Origin: Cricetomys ansorgei
Taxonomy: Eukaryota > Chordata > Mammalia > Rodentia > Nesomyidae
DNA length: 64,000 nucleotides
Reading direction: 5' to 3'
Assembly (NCBI GenBank): GCA_026225945.1
Contig: JAMJFZ010000769.1
Location: 270,501 to 334,500, forward strand
The notes beneath the pieces were generated by a model. The model ran no database searches and had not been told where the DNA came from. It was given only the letters and a program-made list of their open reading frames with translations. Shown here in pieces: positions 1 to 11,225 of the stretch. The stretch's first letter is position 1; the number at the start of each line of letters is the position of its first letter. The position numbers and the translations under genes are program-made.

Positions 1-180
1 TAAAAAATGTTTCAATGAATAACATCATGAGTGACCCAATTTAGTAGAAAGAAGGTTTAATAATTTTTTCATAGACAGTATCATCAGTTGTACTATTTCA
101 AGGAAAGTATTTTTCTTTCAATATTTATTAATTTTATGTCTATGAAAGTTTTGTCTGTATTGTATGTAAGTGCACCAAAT

Positions 181-337
181 TCATGCCTGGTGCCCTTTGT
201 AGGCTAGAAAAGGATGTTGGATCTCCGGATGCTGTGATTATGGGCAGTTATGCACTATCATGTGGGTGCTAGGCAATGAATCTGGGTCCTCTGTAAGAGC
301 CACCAGTGCTCTTAACCACTGAACCATCTCTAACCTC
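181..337 (-). repeat. B2 SINE, antisense
   Basis: The reverse-complement B2 head is visible near 300-330 (gctcttaaccactgaacca), and the B2 body precedes it with the catgtgggtgctaggcaatg stretch. The tRNA-derived promoter end lies at the right. The copy is moderately diverged. Confidence 0.8.
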
Positions 338-339
338 AA

Positions 340-531
<192 letters not shown>

Positions 532-974
532 CTGCCAGGGATGAAGATTGTTGCTGTGGAATGAGCCCTTCTGAACACCACTACTTCAGTTTCCTAGAAA
601 CATTTAACTGATTGCTTGATACATGCTCACAAATTGGATTTAATTAATATAGACAACTACATACATTTGATTCAGACCCAGAGGGACAGTGTAGAGTTTG
701 ACTGAAAAGAAGTAAACTTAACTTCCATGAAGCTTTTATCACTGTTTTACCAAAGTAGATTGCTATGAAATACACTTCACAAAAGGCTCTCGAAGACTGA
801 TTGCAATAGGACTTCAGTCAGTGCTGACTGGTGATTTTGTTCTTATAAATCAAAAAGACAAGAAACGTTGATTTCCTGAATGACTTTAAATTCCTGAGAA
901 GTTTGTGCTGTTGGTACAAGGTAGAATGAACTTAGAGTATATTAGATCTTCTTTCTGTCTTATTGTAGAATAAT

Positions 975-2695
975 AGCTGTTTAAAATTTTTATTTTAATT
1001 TTTTATTATTATACTATTTTTTTCTTTCTTACAATACATCCCAAACCACCTCCTTCTCTCCCTCCCATCCACCCATTTCCTTCCATTTCCCTCTTCCCCA
1101 GGTCTACTCCCCCACCTTACCCTCCCATCCACCCTACCCCTTGCTTCTCCCCAGAAAAGAACAGTCCTCCTAGGGTTACTGAACAAACAGGGCATAACAA
1201 GATGGAACAAGGCTGAGCAGTACTCCCTACATCAAGGGTGGACTAGGCATTCCAGTGGGAGCAAAAGGGTTCCAAGGGCAGGTACAAAGGGCCAGAGACT
1301 CCCTTACTCCAGCCTGTAGGAGTTTTTCAAGAACACCACGCCAGAAAGCTATAAGATGTGTTTAGGGGACACTAGTTGTTCCTTGTCTCTGCTTCAGTCT
1401 CTGTATCTCCCTAAGAGTGCTGGTCAGTTGACACTAGGGCTTGTTCTCCTGGTGTCCTCAATCCCTCTGGTCCCCACAATCCCTCTATCCCTATTCCACA
1501 AGGTTCCCTGATCTCTGCATGATGTTTGGTCCTGGTTCTCTGCACCTGCTCCCATCAGCTGTCAGAGAAAGCCTCTCTGCTGAAGACTGCTAGGTACCAT
1601 TCTATGAGTAGAGCAGGTTATCATTAGAAATTATCTCCTGGCTATCTAGTCTCTAATTCTTGACCTGACCTGCAGTATTAGGCATGGGTTCTTTCATTTG
1701 GCAAGGGGCTCTGCCTTTTCATTGATGCAGCGGATCTTTGAAGGAGGATAGGTTATAGGTTAAAGGTTTTGTGACTGTGATGGTGTCCAAGTCCCACCAC
1801 TGGAAGCTTTGCCTGATTACAGGAGATGGCCTGTTCCAGGATCCCCATTCCCCATTACTAGAGGTCCTTGCCAGGGTCTCCATCCTAGATTCCAGTGAGC
1901 TTTCACCTCCCTGCCTCATGACACCCCCCCTCGCCGCCAATTCCAATTCCAGTTGGCTCTCCATGTATTTTCTCCATCCATCCCTTTCCCCTCACCTAGT
2001 CCCTTCAGCTCCCATTCCCATCCTTCCCCAGCCCCCCTGCACATCTGTTCTATTTCCCCTTAACCAGGGAGAGCCTTGTATCTCCTACTGGGGCCATCCT
2101 TGTTGCACAGTCTCTCTGGGTCTATGAATTGTAACACTCTTCTACTTTGCTTAACAGTTAATATCCACATCTAAGTGAGCACATACCATGTCTGTCTTTT
2201 GGGGACTGGGTTGCCTCTAGCTCCATTCATTTGCCTCCAAAATTCATGAGGTCATTTTTTTAATAGCTGAATAACACACCGTTGTGTAAATGTACTACAA
2301 TTACATTATCCATTCTTCAGTTGAGGGGCATCTAGTGTTTCTAATCTCTGGCTATTATGAAAAAGGTGCTATAAACATAGTTGAGCAAGTGTACTTCTGG
2401 TAGGATGGAGCATCCTTTGGGTATATGCCCAGGAGTGGTGTAACTGGGTCTTGAGGATGGTCTTACAAGTATAAGATGGAATTTCAGAGTAGTGTTGATT
2501 TGTATTTCCCAGATGGCTAAGGATGTCAACGTTCCTTTAAGTGTTTCTTAGCCATTTGGGATCCCTCTTTAGAGAATTCTTTGTTTAGATCTGTACCCTA
2601 TTTTTTTAATTTGTTTATTTGTTTTGCTGATGTCAAGTTTCTTGAGTTCTTTATATATTGTGGCTATTAGCCCCCTATTGGAAGTGAAGTTGGTG
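975..2695 (-). mobile_element. L1 (Lx-like), 5'-truncated, antisense
   Basis: The left end carries the reverse-complement A-rich tail and the pyrimidine-rich (here C/T-rich) 3' UTR. From about 2130 the reverse-complement end of L1 ORF2 follows, including the typical gggtatatgcccaggagtgg and ttgagttctttatatattgt stretches. The element is truncated near 2690, so its 5' end points right. Frames are broken by stops and it cannot be active. Confidence 0.85.
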
Positions 2696-2794
2696 AAAAT
2701 CATGTAATATATGTCTAAACTTTTGATACACAGAATGGAAAATATATCCCAAATGTACTCATTTTAAAAGAGTAAGAATAAAGAGTAAACATTA

Positions 2795-2930
2795 ATGATG
2801 CCACACTCTTTTAATCCATGGGGCAGTAGCAGGAAGATCTCTGTGAATTAAAGGCCATCCTGGTCTATGTAGAGAATTCCAGTCCAGCCAGGGCTACTTA
2901 GTGAGACCCTGTCTCAAAAAAAAAATTAAT
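2795..2930 (+). repeat. B1 SINE
   Basis: A 7SL-derived B1 body is visible with the aggaagatctctgtgaatt box and the right half ending in gagaccctgtctca, followed by an A-rich tail. It is diverged by many point changes. Confidence 0.85.
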
Positions 2931-2934
2931 TGAG

Positions 2935-3430
2935 AAACAAGGAAGAAAATGAAATACACAATATAGTGGATATAAAATATTATAGATATAAGACAATAAT
3001 AATGAGGAGCTTTACCACATTCATGTATATGAGAATTCAATTATATGAACTTAGTTCTTCCTAGTTTAATATCTAAATTCAATATAATTTCAAACCCAAA
3101 ATATGATCAGGGATTTTCATGAAACATGAAATTTTGATACTAGAATCATAAGAAGATCAAAGAGATTAGAACAACCCAGATAATTTTGAAGAAGAATAGA
3201 GTGGGTATGTGTAACCCTACCAGAAAGCAATTGATTTAAAGCTATACGAACCAATGAAATAGAATAGAGAGCACAGAAGCACAATTGTCTATTGATGGAT
3301 GCTTACATTGTAGAGGCAAGGACAGAAATCAAACACATTTGAGTGGATTGCTGAAAATGCACACAAAATAGATTTTTAGAAAAATTAAAGTCCCAAATGA
3401 AACAGGGAAAATTTAACTTTTGAGAATATT
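2935..3430 (+). mobile_element. Old L1 ORF2 fragment, sense
   Basis: The sequence resembles the late part of L1 ORF2 in sense orientation, with tataaagctacagta-like and gaaatagaatagagag motifs near 3235-3275. Many stops and indels are present, so this is a fossil fragment. Confidence 0.6.
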
Positions 3431-3431
3431 G

Positions 3432-3587
3432 TATGTGTCAGGGGAGGTTACTGCAGCAGGACAGATGTGGAGATTAGAAGACAAATTGTCAGTTCTCTCC
3501 ACTATTAGAGTTCCATGGGTTGACTTCAGGCCATCAAGTTTGGCTGCAAACTTTTATCTGTCAAGCCATCTCCCTGGACTACATTTT
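3432..3587 (-). repeat. B3 SINE, antisense
   Basis: The reverse-complement B3 pattern is visible: gattagaagacaaattgtc, then a pyrimidine-rich ctctccact box, a tgggttgacttcaggccatc block and finally aagccatctccctggac. Confidence 0.75.
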
Positions 3588-3762
3588 TAAATATATATAT
3601 AATTTTAACTTTTATTGAAATTAGATATTTTTCATAAATACATTCTCATTACAGTTTTCTCTCTCCCAATTCCTCCCAGACCCTCCCCACCCAAATCCAT
3701 AAATTCACACTCTTTTCTTTCTCTATCTCATTAGAAAACAAACAGGCTACTAAATACACATC

Positions 3763-3808
<46 letters not shown>
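3763..3808. repeat. (AAT)n microsatellite
   Basis: About 15 uninterrupted units of the trinucleotide lie inside an antisense L1 3' UTR, probably grown from an A-rich stretch of the element. Confidence 0.97.
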
Positions 3809-3809
<1 letters not shown>

Positions 3810-3855
3810 GCAAAACAAACAGGAAAAAAACAAAGAAAAGCTCAAGAAACATGTA

Positions 3856-3856
<1 letters not shown>

Positions 3857-3886
<30 letters not shown>
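3857..3886. repeat. (AC)n microsatellite
   Basis: Fifteen AC dinucleotides lie within the same antisense L1 3' UTR as the AAT array. Confidence 0.97.
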
Positions 3887-3887
<1 letters not shown>

Positions 3888-4513
3888 ACAGAAATCCCAT
3901 TTAAAAAAACCACAAATCAGAAACCATAATATATAAGCAAAAGGTCTATGAGCTCAAACAAAGCATTATGAGACAAAAACTTTCTAAAACAATACCATTG
4001 AGTTTCTTTTGTGTTTTCCATCTATTGCTGAGCATTGGACCTGCCCATAACTGAGACTCCACTGGAGAAAACTAATCCTGTGTGCACTGTTGTCAATTGG
4101 AGATAGCTCCTTGCTCAGGGGTGTGGGTTTGTGTCCACTTCCCCACTTGGCGCTAGGACTCCATCTGGCTTAGACCTGTTCAGGCCCTGTGCATACTGCC
4201 ACAGTCTCTGGGAGTTCATTTATATTTCAGTACTGTTGGGTATGGAAGGAATTGTTTCCTTTATGTCTTCTATCCCAACTGACTCTTACAATTTTTCTGT
4301 CTCTTCCCCCACAATACTCCCTGAACCTTTAAAGAAGAATTTGATGGGGAAATCCCATTTATGACTGAGTGTTCCAAAGTCTGTCACTCTCTGCACATTG
4401 TCCAGGTCTCTGTATTTGCTCCCATCTACTGCAGGAGATTTTTCTGATGATGGCTGAGAAAGACACCATAGCAGAATATCATTAAGAGTCATTTTACTGC
4501 TGTTCCTGTAGCA

Positions 4514-4737
4514 TAGCAGTTCTCAACTTGTGGGTAGTGACCCCTTTAGGGGTTGAATAACCCTTTCACAGGAGTCACCTAAGATCATCTGCATATCAAC
4601 TATTTACATTATAATTCATAACAATAGCAAAATTATAATTATGAAGTATCAATGAAAATAATTTTATGGTTGGGGTTCACCACAACATGAAGAACTGTAG
4701 TAAAGGGCCACAGCATTAGAAAGGTTGAGAATTACTT
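4514..4737 (+). mobile_element. URR1-like hAT (MER1-type) nonautonomous DNA transposon
   Basis: Both ends show the typical terminal inverted sequences, ttctcaacttgtggg at the left and aaggttgagaattactt at the right. The internal body includes aaaattataattatgaagta and aataattttatggttgggg. Length of about 220 bp fits the family. No coding capacity. A clear 8-bp target duplication could not be read. A sister copy lies at 44879. Confidence 0.88.
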
Positions 4738-5257
4738 TAACAGAACAGTAGTATTTGGTTTTATCCTAGGGCCAGGATCTATCTAGTCTCAGGTTCTTGG
4801 CCACCTGAGCAGTGTCAGCCATGAGTTCCATCTTATGGAGTGGCCCTTAAATCCAATCAAATAGTGGTTGATTACTTCCACAACTTTTGTGCCACTATTG
4901 TATCAACATATCATGTAGGCAGGTAGCCATTTTAGATCAAAGAGTTTATAGCTGGGTTTGTGTTTACCTTTTTCCTTTGGTAATATGCAGAGTAACTTTC
5001 AGTACCATTAACACTAGTCGGTAGGGGTGAAGGCTCTAGGTAGGCACCAATTTGATTTCTCCATGTTCAATGAATATTGTAGGCATTGTCTTCAGCAGTC
5101 GGGCCTGACCCACAATTTTAAGTTTTAGAATGTAATCGTAATGAAGATTATTGTAAGCCAAATACAAAAACAAAAACTATGAAGACATACGCTAAAACTT
5201 ATTTTGTATACTACAGAATGTTCACAGAATTAGCTGTACAGTAAGATATGGTAAGAT

Positions 5258-5455
5258 GAGCTGAAAAGATAGTTCAGTGGTTAAGAGCACTTGTTCTGGC
5301 AGAAGACCCAAGTTCAAGTACTAGCACTCACATGGTGGCTCACAGCTATCCAGGGAATCCAAACCTCCTCTGACCTCTGAAGGCATCAGGTATGCATATA
5401 GTACATCTATTCAGGCAAAATGCTCTCACTCAAAAATAAGACAAGTATTCTAAAA
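5258..5455 (+). repeat. B2 SINE
   Basis: Sense B2 with the tRNA-related head (gttcagtggttaagagcac) at about 5271-5290, the body with cactcacatggtggctcac, and an A-rich tail near 5430-5455. Confidence 0.88.
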
Positions 5456-5774
5456 AAAATTAAGATTGTTGCAGGAACTAATATGTCACATTCATACTAA
5501 TTTACAAAGGATAGGCATCTATACTATATCAAGAACTTTAATAAGGAAAATACAATTTACCAGGTTGTCAGGCCCTGCCTATAAAGCCTTAAGGCCTATC
5601 CATGTTGACCTAATACTTAGAGCCAAGCTTTACCTCCTAAAGGTTCTATAACCTTCCCAGAAAGCACCAGCAGCTGGGACTAAGTATTCAAAACATATGC
5701 ATATGGGGGATGTTTTGCTTTTAAACTTCAATTGCAAGTTTTGACAGAAGCTCAACTCACCAGTGAGTAGGAAT

Positions 5775-6450
5775 GGGAAGATTAAAATGTAGCCATCAGA
5801 TGGTCCAAAATGTGAATGTCTGATAATACCAAATCCTTTATAAGAATGTGGCAAAAGGAAAGCTACATTCACTACTTCTGAGAGAGTAAAATGGTAAAAC
5901 CATTTATGAGAACACTTTGGTACTATATGAAGATATTACAAGGACTCCCAAATCCCACATCAAGATATATTTTATAGAATCCTTTAAGCCGGTTTCCAAA
6001 GAGACTGCTGTAAGGAAGTTCATTGCATCATGATTTGTAATAGTGGGAAACTGAAAACTTGGACACATTCAAGCAACAAGATAAAACCTCATAACAATAA
6101 AATAACAAATTATTATGTGCCACCATGGATGCAGCTTCAAAAATGATGTTGAATGCAAAAAGCAACTCATAACGGTATGTATATTCTTCAGCATAAAGTT
6201 CTTAAATTTTACATTTAAGAACATGCAAAGTAATGATGCTAGACTGAATCATGTGAAGTGAGTTTTTTCTAAGTAATGAACAGGCAATAGTAACATCTTA
6301 ATTTTAAGGTAATGCATGACTGCATGCATGGAGTTCAGAATTCAGTGTGACATTATCTCCTTAGCAGTGGTGCTACAGGAGAAAGCTATGGGTTTGGTAA
6401 GGTACATTGGGGTAGTATCAGTTGGGCTGCTAGATTTTATTTCTTAAAAA
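5775..6450 (+). mobile_element. Old L1M ORF2 end and 3' region, sense
   Basis: Sense L1M landmarks occur in order: aatgtgaatgtctgataata, aaaccatttatgagaacact, tttgtaatagtgggaaactg, catggatgcagcttcaaaaa, and atgatgttgaatgcaaaaag. Reading frames are heavily broken. This is an ancient mammalian fossil copy. Confidence 0.75.
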
Positions 6451-6556
6451 AATTGAAATATTCAGAACCTTGGGTTTTATCCATAGGATAATATGCATAC
6501 AAAAAAATTTTCCCTAAATTTATTAAAGCAGGATAAGGATACATGATCATATTCTT

Positions 6557-6581
6557 TGTGTGTGTGTGTGTGTGTGTGTGT
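6557..6581. repeat. (TG)n microsatellite
   Basis: Twelve TG dinucleotides in the last part of intron 74, about 390 bp upstream of exon 75. Confidence 0.95.
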
Positions 6582-6972
6582 TCTTGTACTTTTATGTTGA
6601 TACTTTGATTTTTTTAAGTAAATTAAAGTTTTAATTGAGGCATAAAATTTTAATCTCACATTATAAAGAAATATTTACAAAATGATTAAATCTTCAGCAG
6701 CTTATTTATCTGACTGTAGCACCCGTGAGACTTTTAGTATGGCATAAACTGAAAAACATTTCTCCTTACACACCAGTCGAAAGCTTCCAATTTTATTTTG
6801 TTCCTTTAGCATCACTAAGATCATCATCATATAAACCATTCATTAGTGCCTCTCTTTTGCTTGCTCTTGTTTGGTGGTGGTCAGATTCAACTGTATGCCA
6901 ATTATATGAAATCTGGTGATGATATTAATTTTTCTTCCTTATTCTTTCTTTCTTAACCTCTGATCCCATCAG

Positions 6973-7216
6973 GAATCTGCAAGCAGAATATGATCGTCTG
7001 AAGCAGCAGCATGAACACAAAGGCCTGTCCCCACTGCCATCTCCTCCTGAGATGATGCCCACCTCTCCCCAGAGTCCCAGGGATGCTGAGCTCATTGCTG
7101 AGGCCAAGCTACTGCGTCAACACAAAGGACGCCTGGAAGCCAGGATGCAAATCCTGGAAGACCACAATAAACAGCTGGAGTCTCAGTTACATAGACTGAG
7201 ACAGCTCTTGGAGCAA
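6973..7216 (+). CDS. Dmd: Dystrophin exon 75 (C-terminal coiled-coil region)
   Basis: The exon is 244 bp, the known size of dystrophin exon 75. It is bounded by CATCAG|GAATCTG and GAGCAA|GTAAGG. The first base completes a codon begun in exon 74, and then 81 codons follow. Residues 1-17 (starting [12 protein letters not shown]) are the end of the first C-terminal helix. Residues 18-36 form a Ser/Pro-rich linker with PLPSPPEMM. Residues 37-81 (starting [11 protein letters not shown]) are the second coiled coil, with leucines at heptad spacing up to LRQLLEQ. In dystrophin this coiled coil is the site that pairs with dystrobrevin at the membrane dystrophin-glycoprotein complex, and syntrophin sites lie close by. 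The peptide looks identical to the human sequence as I remember it. All C-terminal isoforms from Dp427 to Dp71 use the exon; Dp40 stops earlier. Confidence 0.98.
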
Positions 7217-8043
7217 GTAAGGCCCCCACCTCTATAATATTGGCTAGTTACAAACTTTCACGTTCCTCTTTTAAACAAAACCAAAAGACAGAACTCAGAT
7301 GCTTGTACTTCAATTTCAAAGTACTTTTCAATATTTGTTTGACATCATTTCCTCTCCAAATGTGTGTTTGATTTTTGTTTTGTTTTCTGTTCATTTGTTT
7401 TTACCAACTGGAAATGCATCTTATAAGGAAATGCCAGAAGATTTCCATTTGTTCTCTGTAAATGAAAATTTGACTGTTTGAAATGAAGTTCTCTTATTTG
7501 AAATTAGTTATATTTTGTGGTATACCTTTGGGCCTTTTTTCCTTCTAATCTTTAACACATAATTTAAAGATTTAAGCCTCCACTGGGAACCTAAGAGGCT
7601 ATAGCATTAAAACAGACCATGGCCAAACGTGCCCCAGGTTTTCTGAGAATGTAAAATTTTAAAATAATGTTCTTCCTATTGTGTTACTTAATACTTCCCC
7701 AGAATATGAATTCTTCATTACCTTTTGGGATCTCATATGGTCTCTGGTCTCACTTGACCTTCTCAATCTTTTGTCCTTTTAATTCAGTGACTTAGATCTT
7801 GTCCTACCATTTTTTCTGCATTTTCAGAAAAGAACACAGTTCAGACACAAAGGCATATCCATGGATCATACCAACAATAAAATATCACACATTCCCCAAT
7901 TTCTGGGAGGTTTCTAAGGAGGGATTGTAATAATGACTAAGTCCTGGGTATCTATAATAGTCCTATTTTTGTGTCTATAGTATTCCTATAGTTGTGTGAA
8001 TTTATGATGAAAAGTAATACTTTTTTTCTTTTGCATACTTTAG
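7217..8043 (+). other. Dmd: Dmd intron 75
   Basis: This is an 827-bp intron with donor GTAAGG and an acceptor after a T-rich tract ending CATACTTTAG. No SINE, L1 or LTR copy was recognised in it, unlike every other intron in the window. The frames seen in it are short and have no family resemblance. Confidence 0.95.
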
Positions 8044-8167
8044 CCCCAGGCTGAGGCCAAGGTGAATGGTACCACAGTGTCCTCTCCTTCTACGTCTCTA
8101 CAGAGGTCAGATAGCAGTCAGCCTATGCTTCTCCGAGTGGTTGGCAGTCAAACTTCAGAATCTATGG
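8044..8167 (+). CDS. Dmd: Dystrophin exon 76
   Basis: The exon is 124 bp, matching the known size of exon 76, between TACTTTAG|CCCCAG and TCTATGG|GTAAGT. It starts in frame with PQAEAKVNGTTVSSPS and goes on through a Ser/Thr/Gln-rich stretch to LLRVVGSQTSESM. The last base begins the Gly codon completed in exon 77. The segment follows the second coiled coil and is predicted to be flexible; it is rich in possible phosphorylation sites. The Glu before SM differs from the Asp I remember in human dystrophin and fits a rodent sequence. Frame and splice phases join exons 75 and 77 without a break. Confidence 0.98.
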
Positions 8168-8926
8168 GTAAGTATCAGCTATTTCCAGAATTAGTTACTC
8201 TTAGTGTCTGAGAAAATTAAAATTTCTGCTACCAGTACAAATCAGGAGGTAAATTTTCTAAGACCAGTGTTACAAAATGGCTTAGACGTTGAGTTAAACC
8301 TAGCCCTTAATGATCCAACTACCCAATTACTCAGGACAAAGCAGAATGGTCCTATATAGTTCCTAATGAGGCAAGGCTTTGATGACCAATTGATATTTAT
8401 GAAGGATTCCAAAAGTTGGAGTAGAGATAAAAAAATACTCTGAAGTAGGAATAGTGTAAATGAAGGTATAATGATAATAGGCTTGCGCCAATGACAAAGA
8501 AATAGCAAATAGTGTGATTAAGTAGAAAGATAGCACTTCAATAAGGAGGCAGAGAGAAGTCAGTTTGCATGGGAAAGATAGAGTCACATGATAGGGATGT
8601 TAAAGGAATTGCATGTCGGGAAGCTTCTGAAAATCATGTCATGGATGAGAATATCAGAAAAGATAATTCTTAAAAGGTATATTCTGAAACCTGAATCTGG
8701 CCAAAGAAAACCTTTCTTGAGATGAATACACCATTTAGACAGTATTTGTTCAGGGCAAGATATAGGAGTTCTGAGTGTCTACATTTGGGAGAAATAGGAG
8801 GCACATATGAAATTATTCCATGTAATCAGAGTTTCTAGAACCTATGGATTGACTGCAAAGTGTGAGGGAAAGAAATGAAGAGGACTTTGGTTGTCAATAT
8901 AAAATACAAAGTTTTTCCCCCCTCTC

Positions 8927-9003
8927 CCCATGCTATGGATAGAAAGCAGGGCCTTGGAGATGTTATGCAAATATTTTACCACAGAACTATACCCCCAGCC
9001 TCA
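8927..9003 (-). repeat. ID-type SINE, antisense
   Basis: The reverse-complement ID core is visible, with a gggccttg-containing box, ttttaccacagaactat, and the closing tacccccagcctcag. The copy is diverged. Confidence 0.75.
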
Positions 9004-9030
9004 GTTTGTTTCTAAAAGATGTATATTATT

Positions 9031-9056
9031 GTGTGTGTGTGTGTGTGTGTGTGTGT
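9031..9056. repeat. (GT)n microsatellite
   Basis: Thirteen GT dinucleotides lie between an antisense ID and an antisense B2-type SINE. Confidence 0.95.
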
Positions 9057-9065
9057 ATACACATA

Positions 9066-9222
9066 GGTACCTTAAAAGGCCGGAAGAGGGTATTGCATCC
9101 TCTGGAGCTGAAATTACAGGTGGTTGTGAGTCACTTGACATGGTTGCTGAGAACTGAAATCTGGTCCTCTTTAGTAGCAAACACTCTTAACCACTTAAGC
9201 CATCTTTCTAGCACAATCCCCC
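9066..9222 (-). repeat. B2-family SINE, antisense
   Basis: The reverse complement of a B2 body is visible, with ggagctgaaattacaggtgg, a ctggtcctctttagtagcaa block and aacactcttaaccacttaag at the promoter end. Confidence 0.8.
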
Positions 9223-9395
9223 CAGTAGTGTAATGTTTGATTGTTTTTGTAATACATTTGAGCAAACGGTAGGGTGCTTGAATTAAAATACATGTCCACG
9301 GATTACATTGCTAAAGGATATGAGATGAGAAATATGTAACAAAGGTGTTTGAATATAATGCTTTGGGGAATACTTGTTATATTTTTCTTTTTTTT

Positions 9396-9418
9396 TTCTG
9401 TTGCTAAGAGAAAAACCA

Positions 9419-9454
<36 letters not shown>

Positions 9455-9788
9455 CTAGGGTAAGAAGGGGTTTATTTTGGTTTATAGGTTACATTCCATC
9501 ATTAAGCAAGGTCACGACAAGAACTCAAGCAAGAAGTTGAAGCAGAAACCACTGAGGAATATTGTTTTCTGGCACATAGATCCACACTTAGCTAGCTTTA
9601 TTGTAAAGTTCAGGATCTTCTGCCAAAAGAATGATGTTGCCCACAGTAGGCTGGGCCCTCCTGCATCAACTGACAATCAACTGAGTCCTCCCCAGGCATC
9701 CTCACTGGCCAGTCTATCTGGGCAACCCCTCAATTGAGACTCCCCTCTTAGGTGGCCCTAAGCTGTGTCATGTTGACTGTTAAAGCTA
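9396..9788 (-). mobile_element. ORR1-type MaLR LTR, antisense, with internal (AC)n
   Basis: The reverse-complement ORR1 pattern starts at tctgttgctaagag and includes gggtttattttgg, ggctgggccctcctgcatca and a final ctaagctgtgtcatgttgac. An AC array at 9420-9450 sits within the left part of the LTR, where the family has accatgacc, and probably grew from it. No internal region is attached, so it is a solo LTR or fragment. Confidence 0.8.
9420..9450. repeat. (AC)n microsatellite
   Basis: Fifteen AC dinucleotides lie inside the antisense ORR1 LTR. Confidence 0.96.
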
Positions 9789-10018
9789 AGTAGGAAAACC
9801 TCTATTTGAGTAATGGACTGAAAAGTAGATATAGTTTCAAGGAAGATGTACTCAAAAGGATTAAATCTAAATGAGCCCAGTGGAAATCAATGTTAATTAC
9901 AACCCATTAGATCACTTTGAATGATTGACCATTTCAGAGAACACATTTTCAGAGAAGGAAAGTTGATCAGTGAAAAGGAATGAGAATTAGGGAATGGAAA
10001 GAAACTTTTAGAACATTT

Positions 10019-10388
10019 TATATTAGTTACTTTTCTCATTGCTGTGACAAATATCTGAAAAAAATCAGCTTAAGGGTGGAAGGTTTATTCTGGCTTAGTT
10101 TAGGGTCCAGTCTATCACAGTAAGGAGGGTGTGACTGCAGAAGCTCAAGGAAGCTGGTCATGTTACATCCATAGTTAGGAAATAGAGACAAGTAGATGCT
10201 TATGATTAACTCATACTCTCTTTTTTTATATTCAGACCAGAAACTCACCCAGTGGAAAGATACCACCTATGTTTAGGCTGGGTCATCCAACCCCAATTAA
10301 CCCAGTCTAAAACTTTCTCATAGACATACCTGTATATTTGTCTCCTAGATGATTCTCGATTCTGGCAAGTTGACAGTTATCCCTCACA
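10019..10388 (-). mobile_element. ORR1-type MaLR LTR, antisense
   Basis: The reverse-complement LTR runs from ttactttctc-like text (cattgctgtgacaaatatct) through ggaaggtttattctggctta to tctggcaagttgacagttat, the complement of the ORR1 5' end. No internal sequence is attached. It is more diverged than the copy at 60546. Confidence 0.78.
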
Positions 10389-10789
10389 ATTCCCAAGTAG
10401 GAATGAGGGCTCAAAACAGAAATAGATGAATTTGTAGAGGAAATGTTAAGTGGTTGGTGTCGTCTTATGTCATTTATTCTGCATCAGATACCTCTGTACG
10501 GGACTGGGTTCTAAGAAAGCTATAATTGGTGATACATACATGATAAGAGTAGAAGGAGGAAGCTATTGCTCAGTGTCCTGAATGGTTATGATAGAACTTG
10601 TCAATCAATGTGTATTGTTTTCCTGTGCTGTTAGACAATCATGTTTCATGAATGCCACCAGCATTTAATCTGTTCCTTTCATTTCTCTTCTTCTGTGAAT
10701 GAGTAAGTTTGAATCAACCTCGTAACTCTATACTTTCTTTTTCCCGGATTTTACCCTAATTATCCTTGGCATTTCCACTATTTCCTGGA

Positions 10790-10900
10790 AGATCTAAGTT
10801 TAATAGCATACTTGTAGTCCCAGATACTCTAGAACCTGAGGTGAAAGGATCAATTTAAGAAATGACTGAGCAACATAATGGTACCACAGCTAAAAAACAA
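10790..10900 (+). repeat. B1-related 7SL monomer (PB1/FLAM-like), sense
   Basis: The text gcatacttgtagtcccagat, then tgaggtgaaaggatcaattt and tgagcaacataatgg follow the oldest 7SL-derived monomers rather than a young B1. The match is degraded. Confidence 0.6.
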
Positions 10901-11098
10901 CAACCTCCCACAACAATCAGTATTAACTCACAGAAAGACCTCTTGATTGTTCACACTCAAAGCCCATAGGAGTTCATGCTTGAGATGATCCATGGGTTAG
11001 ACTAAAGAAAGGCAAAGTGCTTAACTCAGATTTAAGGGCAAAAAAATAAGGTTGAAGGCATGAATGAGTTATAGTGGAAGATCAAGAGATTACAGTGA

Positions 11099-11225
11099 AG
11101 CTGGATGTGTTGGCTTATATTTGTAATCTCAACAGTTGGGAAGCAGAAGCAGGAAGATTGCTGCACGTTCCAGGTCAGCTGGGTCTACGTAGTGAATTCT
11201 GTGACAGCTAGGGCTACAGTCAAAT
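11099..11225 (+). repeat. B1 SINE
   Basis: Sense B1 with ggatgtgttggcttatattt, ggaagcagaagcaggaagat and the right half ctgtgacagctagggctaca. It has no clear A tail. Confidence 0.8.

Larger units (their letters stand above)
3592..5125 (-). mobile_element. Lx-type L1 3' end, antisense, interrupted
   Basis: The fragment starts with the reverse-complement tail (tttattgaaattagat). It runs through the 3' UTR landmarks gaaatcccat and cattggagatagctcc-like text, with internal AAT and AC microsatellites. It is split at about 4514-4737 by a URR1-like DNA element and then resumes at cagtagtatttggtttta. The same L1 region recurs at 54606 and 57300. Confidence 0.8.

Noticed and set aside
1771..2127. 118-codon + strand frame
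   Set aside because: It runs antisense through an L1 3' UTR; the C-rich text is the reverse complement of the L1 tail region.
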